The notes under the pieces: model-generated | Seen by the model: only the letters and a program-made list of their open reading frames with translations | Databases searched by the model: none | What the model was told of the DNA's origin: nothing | Program-made: the position numbers and the translations under genes | In this document: one piece after another, positions 1-8,490 of the stretch | How the letters are laid out: each line of letters starts with the position of its first letter | Numbering within the stretch: the first letter of the stretch is position 1 | Source: Falsirhodobacter sp. alg1 | GTDB lineage: Bacteria; Pseudomonadota; Alphaproteobacteria; Rhodobacterales; Rhodobacteraceae | Direction: 5' to 3' | Assembly: GCF_000739715.2 (NCBI RefSeq) | Contig: NZ_BBJC02000005.1 | Coordinates: 94,480-158,479, forward strand | Length of the DNA: 64,000 nucleotides

Positions 1-693
1 GGCATCTGAGGCAAGGAAAACAACCGTGCCGACCACATCATCATTGTTACCGAAACGGCGCTGAGGGATTTTATCCAGCATCGCCTTTGTCCATTGCGGG
101 TCTTCATAGAAGGCTTCGGTCATTTCTGTCCGGAAATAGCCGGGGGCAATCGCATTCACACGCAATCCGCGTGGCGCCCATTCTGCGGCAAGCGCGCGGG
201 TCATTCCTAAAAGCCCCGATTTGGAGGATCCGTAGGGTACAGCCGTTGGTACCCCGACATAAGAAGTAAGGGAGCAGAGATTGATGATTGCGCCGCTGCC
301 TCGGGTCAGCATGGTCTTTGCAACCGCCTGTGTGGTGAAGAAGCTGCCGCGCAGGTTTGTATCGATGATCCGGTTCCAAAGGGCGGGAGTAACATCCTCG
401 GAGGGGCTGATCTGCTCGATCCCTGCATTATTGACAAGAATGTCGAATGGTCCCTTGCCGTTCAGCGCAGGCACTATCAGGTCCGTTTGGCTTTGATCCA
501 GTGCGATACATTCCACAGACCGGCCCGTTGCACGGATTTTTTCGGCCGTTGTGCCAAGGGCGTTCAGTGTGCGAGCGGTGATCGTGATATCTGCCCCTGC
601 CTCTGCCAGCCCGACGGCCATTGCTTGCCCCAGCCCGCGGCTGGCCCCGGTCACAAGTGCATGACGGCCTGCCAAGGAAAACAGGTTTGGCAT
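1..693 (-). CDS. SDR family NAD(P)-dependent oxidoreductase (3' end outside window)
   Basis: Classical short-chain dehydrogenase, open to the left edge, so 231 residues are visible and only a short C-terminus is missing. The Rossmann glycine motif TGASRGLG lies at residues 15-22, NNAG at 88-91, a candidate catalytic serine at about 141-144, and the YxxxK pair as Tyr154 and Lys158. The ATG at 693 is preceded by GAAAGGAAAT, a good ribosome site. The closest familiar shape is the gluconate/2-deoxy-gluconate (KduD-like) branch, but the substrate cannot be read. It is divergent from the HisC-like aminotransferase gene, with an AT-rich inverted repeat between them. Confidence 0.9.
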   Translation of the reverse strand, partial: MPNLFSLAGRHALVTGASRGLGQAMAVGLAEAGADITITARTLNALGTTAEKIRATGRSVECIALDQSQTDLIVPALNGKGPFDILVNNAGIEQISPSEDVTPALWNRIIDTNLRGSFFTTQAVAKTMLTRGSGAIINLCSLTSYVGVPTAVPYGSSKSGLLGMTRALAAEWAPRGLRVNAIAPGYFRTEMTEAFYEDPQWTKAMLDKIPQRRFGNNDDVVGTVVFLASDA

Positions 694-740
694 GGTATTT
701 CCTTTCATCAGCCTGTTGGCCACCAAGGCAAAGCATTCTT

Positions 741-759
741 TACAAGTATATATATTGTA
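741..759. promoter_or_regulatory. AT-rich inverted repeat, candidate GntR/HutC operator
   Basis: TACAAGTATATATATTGTA has 5-bp perfect arms (TACAA/TTGTA) around an alternating TA core. It lies midway between the divergent SDR and aminotransferase genes. HutC-type GntR regulators commonly bind short TA-rich palindromes, and such a regulator is encoded at 1951-2706, so it is the obvious candidate ligand. The assignment is inference. Confidence 0.35.
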
Positions 760-816
760 TTTAGCGAGGGGCGCATCTGTTAATTGCGTTTTCCGCAGAA
801 TAGGAGCCTTGTCGAT

Positions 817-1935
817 ATGGCCGCGAACCCCACAATCCTGCGTCCTGAACTGACAAATCTGGCACCTTATAATGCTGGTCTGACACTGGCCGAAGTCGCG
901 GCACGTAAAGGGGTCACCCGCGTGGCCAAGCTTGGATCGAATGAAAACCCAGCAGGCACGGATCCGGCCGTGGTGGATGCACTGGAAAACGCGATGCGAT
1001 CGATCGGGGCCTATCCGGATCCGGTCGGGCGTAATCTCGTCGCGCGGCTTGCTGAAAAGCATGGCTGGCCACAGGACAAATTCGTTCTGGGAAACGGGTC
1101 GGAGGATTTGCTGGCAGTACTTGCCAGAGCGGTCCTTCGTCCGGGGGACAAGGTGGTCACGCTTTACCCTTCATTTCCACTGCACGAAGATTACGCCCGT
1201 CTGATGGGTGCAGAAGTCATCCGCATCGGATTGGACGCTGAGGGTATGATCGACCTGCCTGCCCTGCTGGACGCGGTGGCGAAGCCGGTTCGGCTGGTCC
1301 TGTTTGCCAATCCTATGAATCCTGCCGGTGTTTGGCTTCAACCTGCGGATCTGCGCCGCGTTCTGGCTGCAGTACATCCGGAAGCAATAACATGCGTGGA
1401 TGAAGCCTATCATGAATATGCCAGTGGACCGGACTATGTCTCTGCCGAGGAGCAATTGGCGACATATGCACGCCCCCTGGTCATTTTGAGAACCTTCTCC
1501 AAGGCATGGGGACTGGCAGGATTGCGTATCGGCTATGCAATGACGAATTCGGACCAGCTCAGACAGGGCTTCGATCTGGCACGCACACCGTTCAACGTGA
1601 ACCTGATGGCACAGATTGCTGCCGAAGCTGCATTGGACCATCCTGATGCGGTGGACCGCGCAGTGGCCTTGGTCAGGATCGAACGAACGCGTGTTGCAAA
1701 AGCAATTTCGGATATGGGGATGCGCGTTCTACCCTCGCGTGGAAATTTTCTGTTCTTCGATGCAGGCCAGCCCTCTTCCATGATTGCAGAAAGGTTGCTC
1801 GATCACGGAGTGATCGTGAAGCCGTGGCGACAGGAAGGGTATGAGAGCTGGCTGCGCGTTTCGATAGGGTCGATCATGGATAACGATCAGTTTCTGATGG
1901 CCTTGGCCCGGATCAGAGAAGCTGCCATCGGATAA
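817..1935 (+). CDS. HisC-like PLP-dependent aminotransferase
   Basis: Fold type I aminotransferase of the histidinol-phosphate aminotransferase family, 372 residues, a normal length. The motif TFSKAWGLAGLRIG carries the PLP lysine at about residue 229. VDEAYHEY supplies the PLP-pyridine aspartate (about residue 195) and NPMNP the cofactor asparagine region. The ATG at 817 has AGGAG ten bases upstream; a TTG at 784 in the same frame is less likely. It is not in a his operon: neighbours are a divergent SDR and a convergent HutC-type regulator. A role in histidinol phosphate synthesis or in another amino-acid/phosphonate transamination (many HisC paralogues are mis-named) cannot be separated here. 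Confidence 0.9.
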   Translation: MAANPTILRPELTNLAPYNAGLTLAEVAARKGVTRVAKLGSNENPAGTDPAVVDALENAMRSIGAYPDPVGRNLVARLAEKHGWPQDKFVLGNGSEDLLAVLARAVLRPGDKVVTLYPSFPLHEDYARLMGAEVIRIGLDAEGMIDLPALLDAVAKPVRLVLFANPMNPAGVWLQPADLRRVLAAVHPEAITCVDEAYHEYASGPDYVSAEEQLATYARPLVILRTFSKAWGLAGLRIGYAMTNSDQLRQGFDLARTPFNVNLMAQIAAEAALDHPDAVDRAVALVRIERTRVAKAISDMGMRVLPSRGNFLFFDAGQPSSMIAERLLDHGVIVKPWRQEGYESWLRVSIGSIMDNDQFLMALARIREAAIG

Positions 1936-1950
1936 AACCGGTCGTGGCGG

Positions 1951-2706
1951 CTACATTGAATCGTGGTTCCGCTCTCCGGTGGGGGTGAAGTGGGTAACGA
2001 GCTGGTGCCGGTCGCTCGGATAAGTCTGGCTGACGATTGTAACCCACTGCCCCGCGCTTTCGGTGCGGCGGATCACCTCCAGGCATGCCTCCCCCAGTGC
2101 CAAACCCAATCCGCGGGCAAGAACCGTATCCGCGTTGACCGCGCGGATGGTATGCTTGGCGGCCTTCCACGGAATTTCCTGACGCAACCATTCGCTCGGC
2201 GTCTGTTCGGAAAAATCGACATCAAGCACGCCGGGGACCGTATCAATATTGATGATACGGCGTTCAAGGCAAAACGGGGAATCCCCCGCTGAATGGAGCA
2301 TCTGGAGCGCGAGAACGTTTGCGGTGTGATCCATCGGAATTTCGCCGCGCAATTTCTCATTTGACGTCGCCGCTCGAATTTCACGATCAATCAGGTGATA
2401 ATCGTAATTCAGACCAAGCGCCTCCACTTGGGTCTTTACGCTGGCTATCTCCATTACCGGGGATTGGGTGCGCGGTTGGGCGACAAATGTCCCCAATTTT
2501 CGCCGACGTATAAGATACCCTTCACGTGTAAGTTGTGAAAGAACCTTATTCATCGTCATTCGTGAAACGCCGTGCTTTTCCGCCAGCTCCGTTTCAAACA
2601 GAAGTCGATACCCCGGCTCCCATTGATTGCTGAGGATCAAATCGCGGAACTTGGTTGTCAGTGTTTCGTGCAATGATGACAATGATTTCCAACCTCCTGT
2701 ATTCAT
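1951..2706 (-). CDS. GntR family regulator, HutC/UTRA type
   Basis: 251-residue transcription factor. The N-terminal winged helix (about residues 12-75) includes FETELAEKHGVSRMTMNKVL and the wing GYLIRRRKLGTFVA. A UTRA ligand-binding domain fills about 95-240, as in HutC, which senses urocanate. No hut catabolic genes are in the window. Its 3' end converges on the HisC-like gene 15 bp away, so the pair plus the divergent SDR may form one regulon. A perfect CtrA-type box lies about 130 bp upstream of its start. Confidence 0.88.
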   Translation of the reverse strand: MNTGGWKSLSSLHETLTTKFRDLILSNQWEPGYRLLFETELAEKHGVSRMTMNKVLSQLTREGYLIRRRKLGTFVAQPRTQSPVMEIASVKTQVEALGLNYDYHLIDREIRAATSNEKLRGEIPMDHTANVLALQMLHSAGDSPFCLERRIINIDTVPGVLDVDFSEQTPSEWLRQEIPWKAAKHTIRAVNADTVLARGLGLALGEACLEVIRRTESAGQWVTIVSQTYPSDRHQLVTHFTPTGERNHDSM

Positions 2707-3457
2707 TGCTAAATCGGATATTTCATATCGGATCGGCTTGGTCGCGATCTGGTTATGTATATGCCAATTAATGATCGATAATAAAAGACCTGTGGCAAGG
2801 TTAATTAATGGCTGTTTGGTGAAAATAAAAAGGTTAACGATTAGTTAAAATGTATTCTTGTTTTCACTCTATTTGGTGCGACAAGAGAGAGTGACGGCGA
2901 TATCCCGCATAACATTATTTCAAATGAGTTGTTTCCAATGCAATCTATGTAATTATTAATAGATTAATGGTGTATGATTTACAAAATATCGGTCTGGGTG
3001 CGTTGTTCTGCCGCACCGTCTTTGCCGACTATACTTTGGTTAGTGTCGCAGTGAAATCCGATAGGCAATTACACTAATTTTCTGCCGCCATGCGGTATTC
3101 TTCAAAAATTCAGGCAAATTGTGACGTTGCGTCATTTCAACGAAACTACTTAAAATGCGGTGATGAGGGTGGTCGCCGAAATATTCGGGGTGGAAACATT
3201 GCGTTTGGGTGGCGTACCTACCCCGATGTTTTGCGGCGGGTGTCTGACGCAACTGTGTATCAGCGCCAAAGGCTCCTTGCTGGCCGCATTCGTGAATTCG
3301 GTGCTATGGCCAAAGCATATGTCAGGCACGATGATCAGATGGTGCCCGGCACAGCTATCGACAGCCGGGTCCCGATTGCCGCATCTGCAACAGACCCTGA
3401 TTGAAGGAAGTGAATGTGAGCGTGATGTTGAACGTCGCCTTTCGGGGTTGCCTGCAT
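2707..3457. other. AT-rich intergenic region without a convincing gene
   Basis: About 750 bp between the HutC-type gene and the HupE-like gene. The left part is strongly AT-rich and contains a CtrA-type box at 2834-2848. Reading frames at about 3090-3450 overlap one another in several frames and show no family features, so I do not call them. No tRNA or strong terminator is visible. Confidence 0.5.
2834..2848. promoter_or_regulatory. CtrA-type box TTAAC-N5-GTTAA (site A)
   Basis: TTAACGATTAGTTAA exactly fits the palindromic alphaproteobacterial CtrA recognition form TTAA-N7-TTAA with the flanking C and G. It lies about 130 bp upstream of the HutC-type gene, which is transcribed leftward. Two further exact copies occur in the window, at 18082 and 30289. 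Confidence 0.55.
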
Positions 3458-4582
3458 ATGATCGTGAGGTTGATCGTCGTTTGTGCAATAGGGCTCGGAT
3501 TGACAGGCCCCGCTGCCAGCCATGCATTGGATCCTGCCGTCATCACGGCGCTTGTCGGGAATGACAGGGTAGAGATCACAATACGGGACGCGATAGAGCC
3601 GATAATCGCGATTTCAGCGATCAATCCCCGGTCGCAGGCCGACGCAGATCGTGTCAACAGCATGTATCAAGAGCTGCGAAGCGACACACCGGCGGCGCTT
3701 GAGGCGGAACTTAAGGAAAATTGGAACCTTATTGCGCCAAATTTGGCGGTATACGCTGGCAAGACACCCCTTGATCTTACCCTGTCGGATGCGTCGATCC
3801 CCGAAGTCGGTGATACCGATACCCTGCGGTTCAGCACGATTACCATTACGGCGGATCTTCCTGCGGATGACACCCCGCTGACATTTACATGGCGTCCGGA
3901 TTTCGGGCCCTACAGCATCCATCAGGCCGGTGGGGATGGTGACGGCTATACCGAATTGCTGCAGGGCGGGCAGACCACCGCCCCCATGACGCGCGCAGAT
4001 CCGGTATCTATCTCCCCGGTCAAACTGTTTGCACGGTTCGTGGTGTCCGGGTTTGAACACATCGTTCCAAAAGGGTTGGACCACATTCTTTTCGTGCTGG
4101 GGTTATTTCTGTTTTCGCTGCGGATCGGCCCCATTCTGGCACAGGTGACGGCCTTTACGCTGGCCCATACGATCACATTGGCGCTTGCCAGCCTGAAGGT
4201 TATCTCCCTGCCCGCCAGCGTGGTGGAGCCGTTGATCGCCATATCGATCGTCTATGTGGCGATCGAGAACATCTTGTCGAAAAACAGGGGGGTATCGACG
4301 GCGCGGGTTGCAGTGGTCTTCTGCTTCGGTCTGCTTCACGGTCTGGGGTTCGCCTCGGTCCTGAGTGATGTCGGGTTGCCGGCGGGTCAGTTCCTGGTCG
4401 GGCTCATCGGCTTCAACATCGGGGTCGAAGGGGGGCAGTTGTTTGTCATCGTGGTTGCGCTTGCCCTTCTCGGCCTGCCGTTCGGAAACAAACCATGGTA
4501 TCGGGACTTCATCGTCATTCCTGCGTCCACTGCCATCGCGCTGATCGGGGCGTGGTGGGCATTTGAACGCGTGTTTCTGTGA
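3458..4582 (+). CDS. HupE/UreJ family membrane protein
   Basis: About 374 residues. A signal peptide (MIVRLIVVCAIGLGLTGPAASHA) is followed by a roughly 180-residue extracytoplasmic domain. The C-terminal part has multiple membrane helices and the family region HIVPKGLDHILFVLGL near residue 205, then histidine-bearing helices (FTLAHTITLAL, GLLHGLGFASVL). Members of HupE/UreJ are thought to be nickel or other metal permeases or accessories, but this long form with an N-terminal domain occurs widely without hydrogenase or urease, and none is present here. The start was chosen at the signal peptide; upstream in-frame starts at 3401-3425 have a better purine-rich site (GAAGGAAG) and cannot be excluded. 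Confidence 0.8.
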   Translation: MIVRLIVVCAIGLGLTGPAASHALDPAVITALVGNDRVEITIRDAIEPIIAISAINPRSQADADRVNSMYQELRSDTPAALEAELKENWNLIAPNLAVYAGKTPLDLTLSDASIPEVGDTDTLRFSTITITADLPADDTPLTFTWRPDFGPYSIHQAGGDGDGYTELLQGGQTTAPMTRADPVSISPVKLFARFVVSGFEHIVPKGLDHILFVLGLFLFSLRIGPILAQVTAFTLAHTITLALASLKVISLPASVVEPLIAISIVYVAIENILSKNRGVSTARVAVVFCFGLLHGLGFASVLSDVGLPAGQFLVGLIGFNIGVEGGQLFVIVVALALLGLPFGNKPWYRDFIVIPASTAIALIGAWWAFERVFL

Positions 4583-4645
4583 CGGGCGGCACATCATATC
4601 GAAAGTGTTTGTTGAGTTTTTCTATCCTTGGGGTATGAAATTGGA

Positions 4646-5338
4646 ATGAATCTCTCCGATGTCGTCAGCGACCAGTCCATTCCTTCTACGCAGATGGTAT
4701 CTGCAACGCAGATGGCTTATTCGGCCATCCGCCAGATGATTGTCATGGGTGATCTGCCTCCCGGCAAGAAGTTGAAGATCGAAAGCATCAAGGAGTTGCT
4801 TCAGACCGGCGCTTCTCCTGTCCGGGAAGCATTGAGTCTGCTTACATCGGATCAGTTGGTGGAGCGGATTGATCAGCGCGGATTTCGTTGCGCCCCTGTC
4901 AGCGCGCAGAATTTTGCGGAAATCCTTAAATTGCGATGTGCGCTGGAGGATATGGCCCTTCGTCAAAGCCTCGCCAATGCGGATGATGCATGGGAAGAAC
5001 GGCTGGTTCTGGCGCATCACCGCCTGACGCGAATGGAAACCCAATCGGGGAACCAGTTCGAGGCGGTTCATAAGGCGTTCCATATGACCCTGCTGGAGAA
5101 TTGCGCCTCGCCCATTCTGATGCGCTATTGCAGCCAGCTGTATGATCTGAACGTTCGCTACCGATATCTTGCCGGACATGCCCTTGGTTATGATCAGCGT
5201 GACGTAAATGGCGAGCATCGGAATATTCTGACAGCTGCTATTGCGCGTGATGTGGAAAAATCTGCCCAGACCTTGCTGCAGCATTACCAGAAAACCGGTG
5301 CTTTTCTGACACGGACAGGTCTGCTACCTGCGGTTTGA
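4646..5338 (+). CDS. GntR family regulator with FCD domain
   Basis: About 230 residues. The N-terminal winged helix (about 20-85) includes LPPGKKLKIESIKELLQTGASPVREALSLL in pieces typical of the FadR subfamily. The C-terminal all-helical FCD domain (about 90-215) carries the metal/ligand residues of the family, e.g. the LRCALEDMAL and AFHMTLLENC stretches. FCD regulators usually bind carboxylic acids or sugar acids. It is convergent with an FAH hydrolase gene and shares a terminator with it, making the hydrolase a likely target. A TTG at 4628 is an alternative start. Confidence 0.88.
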   Translation: MNLSDVVSDQSIPSTQMVSATQMAYSAIRQMIVMGDLPPGKKLKIESIKELLQTGASPVREALSLLTSDQLVERIDQRGFRCAPVSAQNFAEILKLRCALEDMALRQSLANADDAWEERLVLAHHRLTRMETQSGNQFEAVHKAFHMTLLENCASPILMRYCSQLYDLNVRYRYLAGHALGYDQRDVNGEHRNILTAAIARDVEKSAQTLLQHYQKTGAFLTRTGLLPAV

Positions 5339-5346
5339 AAATGTTC

Positions 5347-5378
5347 GGGCCTGCCCATGTCTTGTCATGGGCAGGCCC
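5347..5378. terminator. Shared bidirectional terminator hairpin
   Basis: A perfect 13-bp stem (GGGCCTGCCCATG paired with CATGGGCAGGCCC) with a 6-nt loop sits between two convergent genes, 8 bp after one stop codon and 8 bp before the other. No strong U tract follows on either side. Confidence 0.8.
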
Positions 5379-5386
5379 TGTGTTCC

Positions 5387-6256
5387 CTAGTTTCCGGTTT
5401 CCTGCTGAACAGGGCTGGCGCAAATGCCGATCCCCTCGATCTCTATTTCAATTGTTTCCCCGGGCACCAGCCACCGTGGGGTGGGCTTCTTCGCGTGTCC
5501 GACCCCCGGGGGTGTGCCTGTTGCAATCAGATCCCCGGGTTCGAGTGTCGTGAACTCGGACATGATCGAGATAATGCGCGCCGCATTCCAGATCATGTTG
5601 GCGGTATTGGAGCTTTGCAGGATTTCCGCGCCTACCCTGCTCTCGATTTTCAGACCTGACGCGCCATTCGGCAGATCATCCGGTGTAACGACATAGGGGC
5701 CGATCGCGCCCGTATTGTCGAAGTTTTTGCCAGGCATCCACTGATGGGTCTTGTTCTGATAATCCCGAATGGAGCCGTCGTTGAAAACAGTATAGCCGAA
5801 CACATGGTCCAGCGCGCTGTTTTCATCGATATGGCGACCGCCCTTGCCGACGACGATCATCAATTCCGCTTCGTAGTCCAGATGATCCGAACAAAGCGGC
5901 CGGATCAGGGGTTGTCCGGCCGCCATGACCGATTGCCGGGTCCGTATGAACATCGCCGGATAATCCGGAACCTCATAGCCGCCCTCCTTGATATGGTCGA
6001 TATAATTCAAGCCGAGGCAAAGGATCTTTCCCGGATTTTCTACGGGGAGCATGGGGGTGATGCGGTCAAGGCGAACAGTCGGGATTGCCATGTCCGCAAT
6101 CATCTCCCGCGCCTGCGTGCGGAGTGCGTCAGACCCGATCAGACCACGTAGATCAGTACCGACACTCGCGAGACCGGCCCCCAAATCCACCGCACCATCG
6201 GCGCGGACGCCGTAGACAGATGTGATTCCGGCATGATTTCCAACCAGAAGTTTCAT
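5387..6256 (-). CDS. Fumarylacetoacetate hydrolase (FAH) family protein
   Basis: 289 residues. An N-terminal linker domain is followed by the FAH catalytic fold, with the entry motif GKILCLGLNYIDHIKE near residue 75. Metal-ligand acidic residues lie in DYEAELMIVVGK and FNDGSIRDYQ, and the C-terminal signature is LEPGDLIATGTPPGVG. The family cleaves or hydrates C-C bonds in 2,4-dioxo acids, e.g. fumarylpyruvate, ureidoglycolate-like and 2-keto-3-deoxy sugar acid products. The exact substrate is not readable. The GntR/FCD regulator faces it, which would suit a sugar-acid or aromatic degradation step. Confidence 0.9.
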   Translation of the reverse strand: MKLLVGNHAGITSVYGVRADGAVDLGAGLASVGTDLRGLIGSDALRTQAREMIADMAIPTVRLDRITPMLPVENPGKILCLGLNYIDHIKEGGYEVPDYPAMFIRTRQSVMAAGQPLIRPLCSDHLDYEAELMIVVGKGGRHIDENSALDHVFGYTVFNDGSIRDYQNKTHQWMPGKNFDNTGAIGPYVVTPDDLPNGASGLKIESRVGAEILQSSNTANMIWNAARIISIMSEFTTLEPGDLIATGTPPGVGHAKKPTPRWLVPGETIEIEIEGIGICASPVQQETGN

Positions 6257-6677
6257 ATGTGCTTAGTCTCCATGATCATCGACGTCCTAAGGTTCATATC
6301 GAATATCGATATTTATGACTCGGAAATACTATAGTCGATATTAAAGTATTGAGGAGAAAGTGTCTATTTAACCCGCAATCAATGGTGCGACCTGACTGTG
6401 GATCGATTGCTTTCTGGTTCATAAGGGAGGGGAAGGGGCCATGCATATGCTGCACAGGGCCCTAAAATTATCTGTTTAGGCGTAAAAAGTGTAAAGTATC
6501 GGCTCAATATCAGCGGGTAGCGCATGCATGGCACTTATCCTTGCTCGCAAGCTGATTTGCCTTAGTCGTAAATGTGTATGAAAGCTGGGCCAACTGGTCC
6601 TCCGCGCGCGTTATACTCCCCTACGTTTTCTTAGTGCCCTGATCAGATGCATGACGGCATCGATAAGGAGTGAGGAG
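6257..6677. other. Intergenic region upstream of FAH gene
   Basis: About 420 bp with no gene. The part nearest the FAH start is AT-rich and holds the palindrome at 6302-6313 with a repeated half-site at 6335-6342. The rest shows nothing I recognise up to the ribosome site of the glcG remnant. Confidence 0.5.
6302..6313. promoter_or_regulatory. Palindrome AATATCGATATT, candidate operator of the FAH gene
   Basis: A perfect 12-bp palindrome lies 46 bp upstream of the FAH start. The half-site TCGATATT is repeated 29 bp away, at 6335-6342, about three helical turns. The neighbouring GntR/FCD protein is a plausible binder. Inference from position and symmetry only. Confidence 0.35.
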
Positions 6678-6945
6678 ATGAGGCTGACATCAAGCCTGAC
6701 TGTCCGTAGCCGGGCAGATTGTAGGCCTTGCTCTGGAGATGGCGCGTGAAAATAATCTGCATCCGATTTCGATAGATTCTGATAGCTGTCTGATCGCTAA
6801 GAAATTACAGCAGGAAAGCGCATTGATGCGGATGCATATCGCGATCGGAGAGGCATGGGTAGAGGTGGCTCGGGAAAACTGAACAGCTAGGATAAGTGGA
6901 TTTTCCGCGCAACAGCAGCATGATGCTGCATGCAAGGAGATGACT

Positions 6946-7257
6946 ATGACGAGACGGCCACGCCGGAACCATAGCCCGGCCTTCAAGGCGAAAGTGGCGG
7001 TAGCTGCGATCAAGGGCGAGCGAACTCTGATAGAGCTGGCGCAGGACTTTGATGTCCATCCGAACCAGATCAAGCAATGGCGCGACCAGCTGCTGGAAGG
7101 CGCGACGGGGGTCTTTGGCGAGGCGGCGAAAGCGGTGCCGGAACCTGCGATCGACGTGAAGACGCTGCATGCCAAGATTGGAGAGTTGGCGCTGGAGAAT
7201 GATTTTTTGTCCGGCGCGCTCGGAAAGGCGGGTCTGTTGCCGAGCGCAAAAAGATGA
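6946..7257 (+). CDS. IS3-family OrfA (helix-turn-helix transposase subunit)
   Basis: 103 residues from the ATG at 6946, which has AAGGAG seven bases upstream; an ATG at 6940 is also in frame. The basic N-terminus RRPRRNHSPAFKAKVAVAA leads into a helix-turn-helix (LIELAQDFDVHPNQIKQW). A leucine-rich coiled-coil follows, IGELALENDFLSGALGKAGL, used for subunit assembly. The gene ends at a TGA overlapping the ATG of OrfB. A slippery AAAAAG just before the stop suggests a -1 frameshift that makes an OrfAB fusion, as in other IS3 elements. Confidence 0.93.
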   Translation: MTRRPRRNHSPAFKAKVAVAAIKGERTLIELAQDFDVHPNQIKQWRDQLLEGATGVFGEAAKAVPEPAIDVKTLHAKIGELALENDFLSGALGKAGLLPSAKR

Positions 7258-8084
7258 TCGATCCGGCGGCAAAGCTCAGCATCAGCCGCCAAGCTATTGT
7301 GCTGGGGATCAGCAGGGGCAGTGTTTATTACCGGCCGCGCCCGGTCTCGGCCGACGATCTGAAGCTGATGCATCGGATCGACAAGCTGCACATGGAGTTC
7401 CCCTTTGCCGGAAGCCGGATGTTGCAGGGCCTATTGGTTCAGGAAGGCTTCAAGGCGGGGCGGCTGCGTGTCTCCACGCTGATGAAACTGATGGGCATTG
7501 AAGCGCTCTACCGCAAGCCCAACACTTCCAAACCGGCCCCGGGGCACAAGATCTACCCCTATCTGCTGCGGAAATCACCCATCACGCGGCCCAATCAGGT
7601 CTGGGCGATGGACATCACATACATCCCTATGACGCGCGGCTTCATCTATCTGGCCGCCGTCCTGGACTGGTTCACCCGCCGGGTGTTGTCATGGCGCGTG
7701 TCGATCACGCTTGAGGCCGACTTCTGCATCGAGGCCGTCGAGGAGGCGCTGGCTCGGCATGGCAAGCCGGAAATATTCAATACGGATCAGGGCAGCCAGT
7801 TTACATCGACAGACTTCATCAAGGTATTGGCGAGTCGGGAGATCAAAATCAGCATGGACGGAAAAGGGGCATGGCGCGACAACGTCTTTGTTGAGCGCCT
7901 TTGGCGGACCATCAAATACGAGGAGGTTTACCTGCGAGCTTACGCCAGCGTTCCGGAGGCTCGTGTCGGGATCGGCCGTTATCTCGGCTTTTACAACAGT
8001 CGGCGTCCGCATTCATCGCTTGACGGGAAAACTCCAGATCAGGCTTACTTCAACTTGCCGATGGCCAAAACGGTAGCGGCGTAA
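7254..8084 (+). CDS. IS3-family OrfB (DDE transposase)
   Basis: 276 residues. After an HTH_21-type region (MHRIDKLHMEFPFAGSRML) comes the rve integrase core with the DDE triad: D in AMDITYIPM, D in FNTDQGSQFTS, and E in DNVFVERLWRTIKYEEV, followed by the YNSRRPHSSLDGKTPDQAY tail. Its ATG overlaps the OrfA stop (ATGA), so it can be made alone by coupling or fused to OrfA by frameshifting at AAAAAG. No lesions are visible. Confidence 0.95.
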   Translation: MIDPAAKLSISRQAIVLGISRGSVYYRPRPVSADDLKLMHRIDKLHMEFPFAGSRMLQGLLVQEGFKAGRLRVSTLMKLMGIEALYRKPNTSKPAPGHKIYPYLLRKSPITRPNQVWAMDITYIPMTRGFIYLAAVLDWFTRRVLSWRVSITLEADFCIEAVEEALARHGKPEIFNTDQGSQFTSTDFIKVLASREIKISMDGKGAWRDNVFVERLWRTIKYEEVYLRAYASVPEARVGIGRYLGFYNSRRPHSSLDGKTPDQAYFNLPMAKTVAA

Positions 8085-8415
8085 CCAAGGCGGAAACCAC
8101 TTAAGAAACGCCCGGAACCTGTTCAGATCAACCGAACCACCTCTGGTTGCCTTAGGGTGGGGGCGCCCAGCAGACCGCATCAGCGGAAATCTATCTGCAC
8201 GTCCGGTCTTTCAGGCGGCATCGGCTCGAGTACCACAGTGAAGGTTTATTCCTGTTCCGGCCGGTGTGCTGATCGAGGAGCAGAACGGACCAGTGCTGGG
8301 TGCTGTCGAGATGAGCGGTGATGCCTTGGACGAGGATGAAGGTTGCACTATCACCGCTATTGCCCGTGCCTAATATTAACTGATGCCGGCCCACCCCGGC
8401 GATGGTCGAAAGAAA

Positions 8416-8445
8416 GCATCCCTATCCGACTATGGATAAGGATGC
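8416..8445 (-). terminator. Rho-independent-like terminator of the glutamate-synthase-like gene
   Basis: GCATCCCTATCC pairs with GGATAAGGATGC around a 6-nt loop with one mismatch. Read leftward it is followed by a pyrimidine tract (TTTCTTTC). It lies about 45 bp after the stop of the leftward gene. Confidence 0.65.
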
Positions 8446-8490
8446 CTCTAACGTGTCATGCAGTTTCTTCATCGCCTGACCTTTGCATCT

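Larger units (their letters stand above)
6861..8144 (+). mobile_element. IS3-family insertion sequence, complete, 1284 bp
   Basis: Imperfect terminal repeats of 26 nt (6861-6886 and 8119-8144; about 21 of 26 identical) begin AGAGGTGG and end CTGAACAG. The element is flanked by the direct repeat GGT at 6858-6860 and 8145-8147, the 3-bp target duplication typical of IS3 elements. It carries OrfA and OrfB in the usual overlapping arrangement, and both genes look intact, so it may still be mobile. The boundaries are confirmed independently because excision with one GGT restores the glcG-like reading frame. Confidence 0.92.
6678..8373 (+). pseudogene. glcG: glcG/HbpS-like (DUF336) gene, decayed and split by an IS3-family element
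   Basis: Before the element, a ribosome site (GGAGTGAGGAG) and ATG at 6678 give MRLTSSLTV. The frame then shifts near 6705 into IVGLALEMARENNLHP and later RMHIAIGEAW. After the element the same family resumes as ALGWGRPADRI, ARPVFQAAS, RFIPVPAGVLIE and VLGAVEMSGDALDEDEG, ending at TAA 8371-8373. Removing the element and one copy of GGT joins the halves in frame as EAWVALGWGRPADR, matching the conserved centre of the family. There is also an in-frame TGA just before RFIPVP. GlcG/HbpS proteins bind heme or corrinoids or are of unknown role in glycolate operons. With a frameshift, a stop and an insertion it cannot make an intact protein. Confidence 0.88.

Noticed and set aside
3090-3450. Possible small genes upstream of the HupE-like gene
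   Set aside because: Several overlapping frames are open at once with no conserved motif, so none can be supported.
6880-8125. Ends of the IS element placed at TGAACAG (6880) and TGTTCA (8125)
   Set aside because: These give no target duplication; extending outward to the AGAGGTGG ends gives longer matching repeats, a GGT duplication and restores the glcG reading frame.
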